The notes under the pieces: model-generated
What the model saw: the letters and a program-made list of their open reading frames with translations, nothing else
Database searches by the model: none
What the model was told of the DNA's origin: nothing
Part shown: one piece after another, positions 36,143 through 46,621 of the stretch
Position numbering within the stretch: the stretch's first letter is position 1
How the letters are laid out: each line of letters starts with the position of its first letter
Source: Rhizophlyctis rosea
Taxonomy: Eukaryota; Chytridiomycota; Chytridiomycetes; Rhizophlyctidales; Rhizophlyctidaceae
DNA: 64,000 nucleotides
Reading direction: 5' to 3'
Assembly: GCA_027596075.1 (NCBI GenBank)
Contig: JADGJC010000225.1
Coordinates: 1 to 64,000 of the forward strand
Made by a program: the position numbers and the translations under genes

Positions 36143-38843
36143 TCAATTCCCCCAAATGGGAGGAAGCGTCAATCCTCTCTTGCACTCACCCTCTTCCCTT
36201 GCCTGGGAGGCATTCCCAATTACTTTTCTATCCGCCTCAGCCAGCGGCACAACCCTATATCCACCCGGCATTGGAATCGCGCCAATGGATCTTGTGCCGT
36301 GGTAAGTTAGAGCCACTTCGTGATAGGTCTTGTAAGATTGGGCGGCAGGCGAAATATACAACTGTATGAGGGACTGGTCGATCTGTAGCGTCTCGTCGGG
36401 GAGCACCGCACTACAGGGTCTGATGCGGACATATCTACGGGAGGGCGATAATTGGGAAGCGGAGTACAAGTGACCAACAGGGCGCGGGCGCTTATGGTCG
36501 GGAGAGGGAATGAATCGACGAGAGAGCCAGCTCAGTATGGATGTGGAATGGCGTGGAAGGTGAGCGGGATGGATGTCAAGGGTGCTGCACAGGTCTCGCA
36601 CAAGAGAGTCAAAATTTTCGAGCGGTTGTTTTGACAATGAATCGGCTGCATCCACCTCCAACGAGTCAATGTTCCCCTCCTCCTGTGTCGAAGTCCTGTC
36701 CTCCTGCAGCATCCATTTGAGCCACAGCAGTACCGTCCGCAAGCCATCTCCATACTGTGGGGCGGTCTTCAAAAAAGCCTTGGGCCCCAGAATAACCCTG
36801 ATACACCCAAATACCTTGTCCTCCTCGAAGTGAGCTTCGCGCAAGAGACACTCCCTCAAAACCTCGCCAAGACTTAAAACGCGCTCCCCAAATACAGCTT
36901 CAATGCGATCCGCTCGAGCTTTATCAACCTGATAGGTAACGTTTATGTCTTTCTTGGGTCGACTGTTTGTCACTGCCTTCAACCACCCTCGAACCTGCAC
37001 CGTTCCCTCCGTCGACCGACGCATGCCCTTATCGAGACGTAAAGTCCTCACCTCGCCCGATTCATTGTGATGAACAATCATTCGCTTCCTATTCAACGCC
37101 CCCTCCTGCAAAGTCCAAGCCCGTTCCCACCACCGAGCATCTTGTCCGGAAAAGCACTCCTCCAACGTAGGCTTGTTCCCAATACCAGCTGGGAAAATGA
37201 GAACCCTTTCCGCGGCAGCATAGAACCATGCCATGCGTTCCACCTCGTGTATCTTTGCCCGTTGGTCATACTGGTCGATGCACCAAAAGTCAACCCATAT
37301 GTACTCTATCCCAAGCTGGACGCAGATGTCCAATAGAAGTTCCTGACCCGCTGTAGTTGTGGCCGTCACTTCAGGGTTGGGTCCTCGAATGAGGGATAGA
37401 GTCGGGTTGCCGTCTAAGTCCCAGACATGAGAAATAGCGACCCAGGAGACGCTTGCACCGCAAGGGATCTCCAAGACCTCTCGCTGTCGTACGTCTACCA
37501 GATATGTGGGATTGTGAGTTGGGCCCGAGGTTGCAGATGCTTTCATGGAAAACAAGGAGGGTCTCCATCCTTCGTGGACCGTCATGCTCGCTTGTATTAT
37601 ACCCGAATATATGACATTAGCTTTCACTTCGTCATCATCAGCACTGCCGGCCATTTCGCGGCGGAGATTCAAAAGTGGTATGAGTACGAAATCAATGTGC
37701 TCTTGAATTGATTGAAGTCTTTGCAGATTGAGTACTGCTTGATCTGTGGTCTTTCGGGCAACAGGTCAATAGCAAGCGGCAAATGATGCTGGAATAGTTT
37801 TGTCGTTACCTGGAGAAAACGATGATCCGGGTTGGAAATCATATCATCAAGTTGTTCATCCTCTACATCGGGGTACACTGTGACTGCATCAGTCACACGT
37901 CGAAACTCTCCGCCTGCATTACGCAATCATACCGGCCAGAGCCAAGGTCTTGGCCTGCCCTTGAAGGGCTTGCTTTGCCGATGTCAAATTCGCCTCGGTT
38001 GCGTCCATATGTTCTTCCATACGTTGTTTGAGCCGACTATTGGGGTTAACTGTTGCAGTAGCTTGATCAAAGGTCATTAGGTTTGGGGAAGGCTCTCAGA
38101 CGCCAAATTCATTATACCTTTGAGATCAGACCAAATGGAGCGGAGGAGAAATGGTTGATATAGCAAGTGGTTCAGCTTCGCCTTGGTCTCTGCAAGAAGG
38201 TGGGTTGAGCATCAAGTTCACAATTGCAGGAAAGTAGGGAAGGAGTGGGTATGAGGTACCCTTTGAAAAAGGGAACGTCTCGCCGTTTAGAAATGTTGAG
38301 CTCAGATTCTCTTTCTCCAGGTCCGCCATTTTTTGGTCTACGTAGTCAAGTCTCTCCCGCAGACGCTCACTCTCCCCAACCGCCTCCCTCAATGGTAAGG
38401 TATGCTCTGTGTCAGAAAGCATTGCTTGACACTACAGATAGAACTCCCTCCTCCACCTATGCGGCGAAATATGGGAGCAGCATGGGGGTTTGAGGGTGAG
38501 GAAGATGGTGAAGGCGTCGAGATTTGACAGGTTTGGCTTGTTGAACACAAAAACTCAGATGGCGGGCTCGGAGCCTCCACCTCGGCTCCGCAAACTTCCG
38601 CGACTGAACCAAGCCACAGCCCCCCTCCTTTCCTTGGGAAGTTGGAAAGAAAGTAACGCAGTCACAATCTAGCTGAATCTTTGAATACCATCGGGCAGGT
38701 TGAAGGGCGCAGTCCGGAAATGTGAGAGGCAAAACCATGGATTTCGATACAATGCAATGGCAGTCTAAGCATAGTTGTGCGTACGCGGCAACGAGCACGC
38801 TTTGTGCCGGGTCTGCTCCTAAGTCTCGTATAATCTTTCCCAT
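36143..38843 (-). CDS. HET-domain protein with N-terminal helical region
   Basis: Model: 38843-38751, 38668-38581, 38406-38260, 38189-38118, 38061-38023, 37913-37810 and 37750-36143, all in phase, about 716 aa. The N-terminal 210 residues are mainly helical with coiled-coil character (SERLRERLDYVDQKMADLEK). The HET (heterokaryon incompatibility) domain follows at about 283-400 with its three signature blocks: SWVAISHVWDLDGNP, YIWVDFWCIDQYDQRAK and RWWERAWTLQEGAL. The remaining 300 residues are not assignable. Known: HET domains trigger cell death after non-self recognition in ascomycetes; they are also common in fungi without proven incompatibility. Uncertain: the intron before 37913. A 109-nt intron is in phase, but the skipped DNA is itself coding-like, and a 19-nt gap (37914-37932) would also be in phase. 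An upstream reading of exon 2 is less certain than the rest. Confidence 0.8.
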
Positions 38844-39180
38844 TCTGTGATACCTACTTGTCACGTCCCCTTTTTCAAGGCAGTCTTATTTGGCTCATGC
38901 CGATATTTCTCGACACCACACTATCATAGACATCACTCCTGTACTCAGGTGCAAAGAAGCCACTACGAGGCAAAATAATGACATATTCTCATTCCGTTTT
39001 GGTATGTTCCATGGTGAGCTCCAAGAAAAGTATGCTATTTTACAGCAATACATTAGTGGAGCAATTCATCGGCATTGACGTGCAACTTGAATCTATTCAG
39101 AAACCTGTGAAAGGTTTAGAAAGCGGGACCAGCCCGATCATCCTATACAAAACATGTAATGTGAGGGAGAGATATAATAT
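38844..39180. other. Intergenic gap between HET and GH3 genes
   Basis: About 340 nt between the HET start and the GH3 stop, both on minus. It presumably holds the HET promoter. I see no TATA box or repeat. Confidence 0.5.
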
Positions 39181-42100
39181 CTAAATGGTGAAGGTAGCAG
39201 TCGACCTAATATCGCTATGGCTAGCCCCAACCCCAACCGTGAACGTTCCCTTCGCCAACGTCCATCCAGACCCAACAACATAAGTGCTCAAATCATGTGT
39301 CGTAAGTTGGAATGTAACAGTGGCGGAGGCATTAGGGTCAAGCGTGACCTTCCGGAACCCTCTCAACAACCCCGTTTTAGGCTCATTGGCGCTGGTGGGG
39401 AAGGTGAGGTAAACTTGAACGACCTCCGCACCGGAGAGGGTGCCGGTGTTTTGGATGGAGACGGTAACGGTGGCAGAGTTGGAGGCTGCGGAGACGGAAG
39501 CGGAAGAGTAGGAGAAGGTTGTGTAGGAGAGACCGTGGCCGAAGTCGAAGAGGGGTGCGGTGCCGGAGACGGAGGCCCAGCGGTAGCCGAGGGTGAGGCG
39601 TTCCGGGTAGGTGATGGTTCCACCGTTCTGCGACGAGCGATGAGGTCAGTTTTTCTCTGCTCTGTCCCAGATGTTCGAAAGTGTATAGACTTACGTAGTC
39701 GACATCACAGCAGTAATCACTCCTGCTGGGGTAGATAGTGAATGGCAATCTTCCACTGGGGTTGACATCACCGAATAGAACATCGGCGATAGCGTTGCCC
39801 GTTTCTTGTCCAGGAAGACCCGCCCAGATGACGGCCTTGACAGCTGAGTTGGACAACCAAGGCATGGTGACGGGACCGACGGTGTGCATCACGACAATCA
39901 CGTTCTTGTTCGCGGCAGCGGCTTGGGTGATCTAGAAGAGTAGGTTCTTGTCAATAACATATGTATATTGTTGCGATTAACTTCGATGAACACATACAAG
40001 GTTGTCGCCGTTGTTCCAGAGGCTGAGATCTTGACGGTCACCAGCGTTGTTGTTGACGGTGAGGTAACCTTCACCAGAGTTCGCCTTGACAAAGACGATG
40101 ACAGTATCGTAGTTGCCAGCATTCGATGGGACAGAGTCGGACGCAGCAACTGTGACGGAGATTCCGGATTGTTGGCCGCGAGATTGGATAGCGCTTCCAG
40201 GCTATGGAGATGATATGCACAGTTAAGAAACCGAAAGGGATGTAGTGATCAAGGGAGATTGAATAGCACTTACAGCAATGATGTACGGGAAGTTGGCCGT
40301 TCCACTTCCCCATCCGATAGCCAATGTTCCAGTGTTGTCATTGTGGTCACCACTTAGGTTGGGGTTCGCAGCAGCATCACTACCAATAACGGCAACAGAT
40401 CCCTTTTTCAAGGGCAATACCCCGCCGTCATTCTTCAACAACACGGTACTAGCAGCCCCAACTTTGCGAATGACCGAAGCATGGTCACTCTGCACATTCT
40501 TACTCAAGTTCGGCGTGGGGAATCCAGAATCCTGTCCCATCAACAACCAAGCCGCCAACACACGTGTAGCCATGTCATCCAAGCGAGTGGAGTTGACAAG
40601 AGAAGGCAAGTTCTGACCGTTCTGGCCCCACCAGAAAGTGTTCAATTGCGATTGACTGCTGCCAGCAGTCGTAGTTCCCGGCATCATCATGTCCATTCCA
40701 TTGTTGGGAGGGTTGTTGGCGGTCTTGGTCGCCCACCAGTCGGACATGACGAAACCTTGGAACCCGAGTTGCTTCTTCAAGACGGTGTCGAGGTAGTAGG
40801 TGTTTGCGCAAGGTTCGACGCCATCAAGCTTGTTGTATGAGCACATGACGGAACCGACACCAGCTTCGATGGAGGCACGGAAAGGTTCAAGGTAAATTTC
40901 GTGAAGGGTGCGTTCGTCAATGTTGGAGCTGGTGGTGGTTTGTCGGCCGTGTTCTTGTTCGTTGCCGATGTAGTGCTTGGCGGTTGCGATGACACCTTGG
41001 GATTGGATACCTTGTACGAGGAGGGACGCGTGGACGGATTGAAGGTAAGGGTCTTCGCCTGCTCCTTCCCAGTTACGACCGGCCTCCGGTGCGCGGAGGA
41101 AGTTCATCATGGGACCGAGGGCAACGTTGACACCCATGCCGCGGAATTCGGCACCAATGGCTTGGGCGTGTGCGAGGATTAGGTCGTGGTCGAAGGTGGC
41201 GGCAACGTTGATGCTAGAACATACCAAGTCAGAAGATTGTAACTGAATCATATTGCTCCGGTCCAAACTTACGCAGCAGGGAAAGCAGAGTTGCCGCTAG
41301 CAGACCGTACACCAGTAGGCGAGTCCTGCAGACACATGCCGGGGAAGTTGATGGTGGAGACGGATCCGATGTTACCAATGCACTTGAAACCGTTGTTCTG
41401 GCCAATGCCAGAAACAACTTGCGCCTTTTGTGCGGATGTGAGTTTGGCAACCAGTGCTTGAGCTTTGGACTTTGCGGATGACCAGTCGACGGCAGGAGCA
41501 GTGGGAGCAGGACCGACAGATGTTCCGGAAGGAACGTTAGTGGTCGTGGTCGTCGTCCTGGTTGTTGTGGGTGGGACAGTGGTGGTGGTAGTACGTGTTG
41601 TTGTTGTGGTGGTGGTTGTGGTGCGGGTAGTGGTTGTGGTGGAAGTAGTGGGAGCAACAGTAACAGTGATAGTCGGAGTTGGAAGGGTTGAGCTAAGGAT
41701 GCAATGAATCAGACAACGCCCCGATGCAGTTACCGGACAGACACGACTCACTAGACAACATCCGAGTTAGTGACAGTGATAGTGCCGCAGTCCTGGGTAG
41801 GAGTGGGCGTTGGGGACGTGGTGGTGCTGGTAGGCCCAAAACAATCGGCGATTCCAACCGCTGTGATGGATGTAAGTTTTTGGTCACTGAACCATCAACC
41901 GGAACGTTTGCTCGGAGCGATCATTGAGTCGCCATCATAACGTCAAGATGGTACCTACCACAGTTGGTTGGCTGACTGGCAGCCGTGAGTGTAGAAACAA
42001 CACACCATTGGTAAGCTGTCGCATGATCGGTTGGGCAAGGAGGACGTGTAGTCAAACTGACAGTGCAGCTGCAAGGCCTTGGAGTAAAAGCCGCCGTTGT

Positions 42101-42384
42101 AATGGTCGTTGTGGTTGTTGTGGTAGTGGTAGGGGCATTGGTTGTTGACGATGCGGCGCCGGGAATGCACTGCCAGTACCTGGTTTTTCACGTCTTGGTT
42201 GGTATCTTGTTCTGGAGCAATGCCATCAGACCGCTTACCAATCATTGTAGTGATTGCAATACCACCCGGAAGGACATGACCCGTCACCACTAAACCCTTG
42301 TCCACCACATTGACCGTATTGCCCTGCAGCCAGAACAGACTGAGCTGCGCAGAAAGCAGACAGGACTGCAAGTGAGAAGCGCAT
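39181..42384 (-). CDS. Secreted GH3 beta-glucosidase with N-terminal CBM1
   Basis: Eight exons in phase: 42384-42239, 42179-41959, 41860-41752, 41692-41273, 41213-40274, 40201-39998, 39931-39695 and 39627-39181, giving 907 aa. A signal peptide (about 1-19) leads directly into CBM1 (GQYGQCGGQGFSG, YWQCIPG). A Thr-rich linker, a short Cys-containing segment (about residues 78-140) and a second long Thr-rich linker follow. The GH3 N-terminal barrel carries the nucleophile Asp457 in VMSDWW. The C-terminal domain carries the acid/base Glu656 in ANSGEGYL. A fibronectin-III-like domain ends the protein (FGHGLSYTTF near its start). Known: GH3 enzymes with this layout cleave cellobiose and short beta-glucans outside the cell. 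CBM1 on a GH3 is less usual than on cellulases and suggests action at the cellulose surface. Confidence 0.93.
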
Positions 42385-42462
42385 GTTGGGTGATCGTCAA
42401 TCGATGCGAGTCGTGGGGTCGGCTTCTTCAACGCTCGTATGGATATGTATGGGACGCTGCTA

Positions 42463-42468
42463 TTTATA
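42463..42468 (-). promoter_or_regulatory. TATA box of the GH3 gene
   Basis: TATAAA on the minus strand about 80 nt upstream of the ATG at 42384, in the same position as in the other CBM1 gene. Confidence 0.5.
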
Positions 42469-43486
42469 AAGGTACCAATACCACAGAAGCGCTGCCGTTA
42501 TGCACTCCCTTCAGCCGTTCCGCACAAGACTCAGAAAACTTGAAGGGACGACGCGAACATGGAATAATGCAAAGCAAAGGGAAATTGGAGTGGGTGGTGG
42601 TTTTTCAATCCTGTGGTTTCCTTGACATGTTGGTGCTGCCAAATTTGTGGGTTGGTCTCACGTGCGACAAGCTTTGTCTTCCCCCACGAATTGAGGTCGC
42701 GGATCGAAGACGCAGTTACGGAGTCGCTCACGCGCAGTGAATCGTGCGCGTCTATGGCCTTCCTGAAAAAGGTATTTTGCCTCCACAAAAGCTTGATTTG
42801 CTCATTCGTACCACCACAGAATGAATGGCGGAATCAAGGAACATCTCCAGTGTCACACCGGCTAAGCGAATTTGGTAGGTTCCGCCTTTCGGAGCTGAAT
42901 ACCCACAACAAGAAGCCATTCTTTTCGAAGCATGAGTCTGTTTGGACCACAACCTCGCTTTTGTCTGGCACGCGTTTTCACCTGCAAATCTCAACTGCCA
43001 ACTGCACAGCACATTCTCGTTATTCCCAATGAACGAAAACTATGCATTTGCCATTCGATGCCATTTGTTGTCAAGTGAAGGTGCCAGAGTAATGGGGCGA
43101 CTGCAAGATGCGTTTATTCTTTTTTTCAAGAGTTTGTTTGAAACCGGGTACAAGCAAAGGGACGGTCTAATAAAAAGAATTGAGGCGCCATGATTGAGGC
43201 CTCTCCCGCAATTTTACTACCGCACCATTTCGAAACACGAGAGGCAGGTCGACATCCTGACGATGGAGACCTTGAAAACCCGGACCCATTGCATATGTTG
43301 ACCATGAAGCAAGGGGATTGTGACAAGCTGGATGATGACGGTATAACTTTCGCCCGGTCGATTCGTCCATGGACTTGGCGTCCTGGTGGTGAAGATCATC
43401 CCTATGTTCGGTCCGCACAACGCAACCATGCGGGAAGCCGGCGACCTGATGAGCCTCTGGAACCACGCATTAGTACGGAAAAGCGC

Positions 43487-43871
43487 TGTAATTCAAAGGG
43501 CTTCCCTCAACCAATACCCAGCAACGCCTGCAGCGCAGCGGGTTCAGAAGCGCTTCCCAGGTCGCTGGTGCAGCGCTTCTACCAGCCTGTACCAGCGCTT
43601 CAAGCATCCATTTCAAACGCTTTCCCCGATGCCTCATTAACCATCTGAGCCAACAAAAAAAAATGGCGGTTGCTGGGATTCGAACTTGCACCCACCAGGT
43701 CTGTAACTAGGCATGCCGCCAATACCCCTGTACCATGGCGGCTGAGTTAAATTGAAAGGAACGCGTCAAAATCAAACAAAGCATTTCCATGATTGTGCCA
43801 CCAAAAACGATTCAGAAGGCGCTGCCCCACCCGCTGCCGAAAGCGTGATGGGAGGCGCTTCATGAAGCGCC
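43487..43871. repeat. Cluster of AGCGCTT palindromes
   Basis: The words AAGCGCT, AGCGCTTC and GGCGCTT recur at about 43487, 43550, 43573, 43597 and 43818. The cluster ends in a perfect 18-nt palindrome, GGCGCTTCATGAAGCGCC, at 43854-43871. The tRNA-like sequence lies within it. Confidence 0.6.
43655..43745 (-). other. tRNA-like sequence (pseudo-tRNA or SINE head)
   Basis: On the minus strand there is a B-box-like GTTCGAATCCC (plus 43675-43685) preceded by an A-box-like CATGGTACAGGGG. Nine T follow immediately after (plus 43655-43663), as in a Pol III terminator. The T-stem and acceptor stem do not pair properly, so this is not a working tRNA. Confidence 0.35.
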
Positions 43872-43959
43872 TAAATGACTGATGCACAGGCGACATGCAG
43901 CCACTAGCGCATCGATGTCTGGTTTCCAGAGGAGGGGCGCTTTTTCCTCGGTCAAAGAG

Positions 43960-44235
43960 CTCAGAAGAAGGGTAGTCGACAGAATGATGCTAAGCACCAG
44001 AAAAGATGGACACAAAGTCACAAAATTCAGGGTGCGATTGGTCAGAGTGGCCCAAGTTGGATATAAATTTGCATCCCCGCATGAGAGTGGTTGCCATCAC
44101 CTACTGTCACTACGACATGCCCTTTCCAATCGACGACGTCGTCCCAGATATCATTGTCAATCCGCACACGATCCCTGGACGTATGAGTTTGGATGTTGGA
44201 CGTACCCAGCGCATGTTCCCGGCTCTATCAAACTG
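43960..44235 (+). pseudogene. RNA polymerase second-subunit (RPB2-like) gene fragment
   Basis: In one frame (about 43960-44070) the DNA reads VVDRMMLSTRKDG, KFRVRLVRVAQVGYKFAS. From about 44075 the next frame continues with AITYCHYDMPF, PDIIVNPHTIPGRMSLDV. These match, in order, the highly conserved RPB2 block that ends in GDKFASRHGQKG, then EDMPFT, then PDIIINPHAIPSRMTI. The HGQKG part falls exactly at the frameshift. No flanking RPB2 exons are visible, and key residues are changed, so this is a decayed partial copy. Paralogue (Pol I, II or III) is not certain; Pol II fits best from memory of the motifs. Confidence 0.75.
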
Positions 44236-45366
44236 GAAATTGGAGAAGAATGATTATGCTTTGCTTTATTGTGAGTGCCAGGAAATAGCGCAGAGCTTGA
44301 CCCGGTGGCGTGGCAGCTGGTGGGGGTTTTTCTTGATTAGGTATTCGCTGCCTGCACCATCCCCAAGAACTTGCCAGCAATGTGCCACAAGGAGGCACAG
44401 TGAGCAATCGCTTGATCAATCATGCGATAAAGTGTGCCGCCACCAAGTGCCCAACTGTTATCATTACCGCATGGCAAAGCAGACAAGAAGAACAACTTGC
44501 CATTTTCAGCAAATGAAAAGCTCTTGACGGCAAGTAAAATGATCGCCAAAGAATATTCAAGACCCGCCGTGTCAATTGGCACTTCGAAGATTGTGGGTTG
44601 CGCCCGTTCCATGTGCCGAATGTGGACAACCGAGCTACTCCCAACCTGGATTATACAATTTTGGCGCCGGTCATTGTTTTTATTCACTTCCGCAAAGCGT
44701 GGACAGTGTTATCTACAAATGAAGAGGCATCTGATATTTCAAGTGAACAAAAGGCCAGGCAGATGGGCGGCAGTGCAGCACGCCGCGCCGAGTCAACATT
44801 AGCAAAGGAACACCAAAGGGCCATTCTTCAACTGCAAGACCATTACCACTGCAGCGACTCAGTGGCGGCATTTTGATTGCAAGCCGCAACTATCTTCGCA
44901 TGGGGTCAGCTGGTCAACCTCCTTTCAATACTCCAAACCCCGCTCATGTTTTCTTGGTGGCACAGTGAGAGAAATGTGGACATAGGAGCCCTCTCCAAAA
45001 CATGAGGCACAGAGAAGATGCTACCTTTTTTGGACAAATTTCGTCCTTGCCAAAGCCTCAAACCATGCACGCGAGGGTTTTGCCCCATTCAGTTGTGCGG
45101 CACCAGCCAGCAAAACAGTCGAAATGTGTAACATCCACATATTTGGAGTTTGTCCGACTGGTAAACAAAACAATCGCAAAGTATGCGGGATCAATTGCTA
45201 TCGCGTGGGCGGTGCATTTGCTGCAAGCTGAGTGGAACTTGTGAGCAGGCAGAGGAGCCAATAACATCGCTGGACAGGGTCCACGCCCAATCATGATGTC
45301 CAACTTTGTTGTGCGAACAGCGATAAGACTAATGTTTCAGCTGGAAATATTAGGTGTCCCAGACTT

Positions 45367-45373
45367 TATAAAA
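45367..45373 (+). promoter_or_regulatory. TATA box of the 188-aa gene
   Basis: TATAAAA about 103 nt upstream of the ATG at 45476, with a pyrimidine-rich leader between them. Confidence 0.5.
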
Positions 45374-45475
45374 GGAGTGCGCTCCCCTGCCCGAATTCCG
45401 CTCGATATCTCAGCTCAAATCTTCTGCTGCATACAAGCTCCCCATCCCTCGTCTCCAACAAACCCCTCAGTTATA

Positions 45476-46280
45476 ATGGCCGCCGTACTCGCCCCTCCTA
45501 TGGCCCCCATGACCCTCGCTGGTCTCAACCCCATCTTCAACCAAGTGCCGGTCCACATTCAGGCCACTACCTTCAACACCTTGCCGGAAGAGCACGATGC
45601 TCTGACCCACCTCAGCTCCGACGACGAGACCGTCCGTCGCACCAACGTTGAGAAGATTGCCTCCATCCTGGCCAAGTATGGCATGGAGAAGGACCTGGCC
45701 ATTGTTGCTTTGCACCGTCATGAAGACATGGCGGCTGACATGTGGTAAGTGATGTCAAGTTTATCAACCCTTTGGTGACCTTGAACCGTCCCAATTCTCA
45801 TCGATGTGCCCTATTACCCGTCCATCCCAGTTTCGTCTACGAGGATCGTGGCGACCACGCCGTTCGCCGTCATCAGCGCGTTAACCCCGTCAATGATCCG
45901 ACTTTGCAAGCCTCGGCGTGGGCGGTAAGTAGATTTGCCAAAAATCTTTCAGTTTCATTAAGGTTTTCTGCTCTTCGCCTTTCGCTGTCCCTTCATTGGG
46001 TTACACTCTCTGTGAACATTTGATCAGAGTTCAAAGTTATCAAAAAGTGGATACAACTGCGTGAAGGGAGCACTATCAGGTCCAAAGTCCAGACCCTCCA
46101 GCGTAACATTCTTTTCTTCCATCTCCAGGCCAGCACGTCAAACGAACACGTCTGGTGGCACGAAATTCCGACCCTACTGTCAAGGTTGACATTGTGTGTG
46201 CCGAGCTTCTTTTTTGGAAGGACCTTTTCCCCCAAGTTGACTCGATTCATCAGAGGTTCTCTACACCCCTATCAGAGTAA
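45476..46280 (+). CDS. Hypothetical 188-aa protein
   Basis: Four exons in phase: 45476-45744, 45831-45924, 46028-46079 and 46129-46280. The protein starts MAAVLAPPMAPMTLAGL and ends HQRFSTPLSE. A helical stretch (KIASILAKYGMEKDLAIVAL) is followed by HRHEDMAADM. I have a loose memory of fungal hypotheticals with a similar 'KYG...LHxH' segment, but I cannot name a family or function. No signal peptide or membrane segment is visible. The strong splice sites, GC-rich third positions in exon 1 and a TATA box argue that it is a real, expressed gene. It is convergent with the PAS/HK gene, with 341 nt between the stops. Confidence 0.75.
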
Positions 46281-46621
46281 CAACTTCCTTTCGGTTTGGC
46301 GCCAAAAAAGAGGTCACAGCCCACCACGCAGGGCCCCGCCAATTGTCAGACAAACAAACTGAATAAAGTGCCTGCTCTCGACTCAGACCACACTCCAACA
46401 CCAAAGTCATACACAACATAGAAGTAAATAAATGATGAAAAACAAATCAAAATGTGCATACAATCTCTTTCGTGCGTAAAATATAAACAAGGTGGAAAAG
46501 AAAAAACCTCCCCGATGCGATACAACACCCCACCCCCCGTTCTTCTGTGAGCCCAAAATCAACCCTCCATCTATCCCTTCCCCTCCTTTCCCCTCTTCCC
46601 CCTAAACATCTTACCCCATCC
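46281..46621. other. Convergent intergenic region
   Basis: 341 nt between the stop codons of the 188-aa gene (+) and the PAS/HK-like gene (-). AT-rich and with no ORF of note; probably shared 3' UTR and polyadenylation sequence. Confidence 0.5.

Larger units (their letters stand above)
42469..45366. other. 2.9-kb stretch with relics but no intact gene
   Basis: Contains an AAGCGCTT-palindrome cluster, a tRNA-like sequence and an RPB2-like pseudogene fragment, listed separately. The rest has only short frames without recognisable domains. Confidence 0.5.

Noticed and set aside
38457..38600. Alternative exon of the HET gene ending at 38457
   Set aside because: It joins the next exon in phase, but has no in-phase upstream partner. 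The 38668-38581 exon connects to an ATG exon in phase, so I preferred that.
41500..41700. Long Val-rich plus-strand frame opposite the GH3 gene
   Set aside because: Antisense shadow of the Thr-rich linker codons of the beta-glucosidase.
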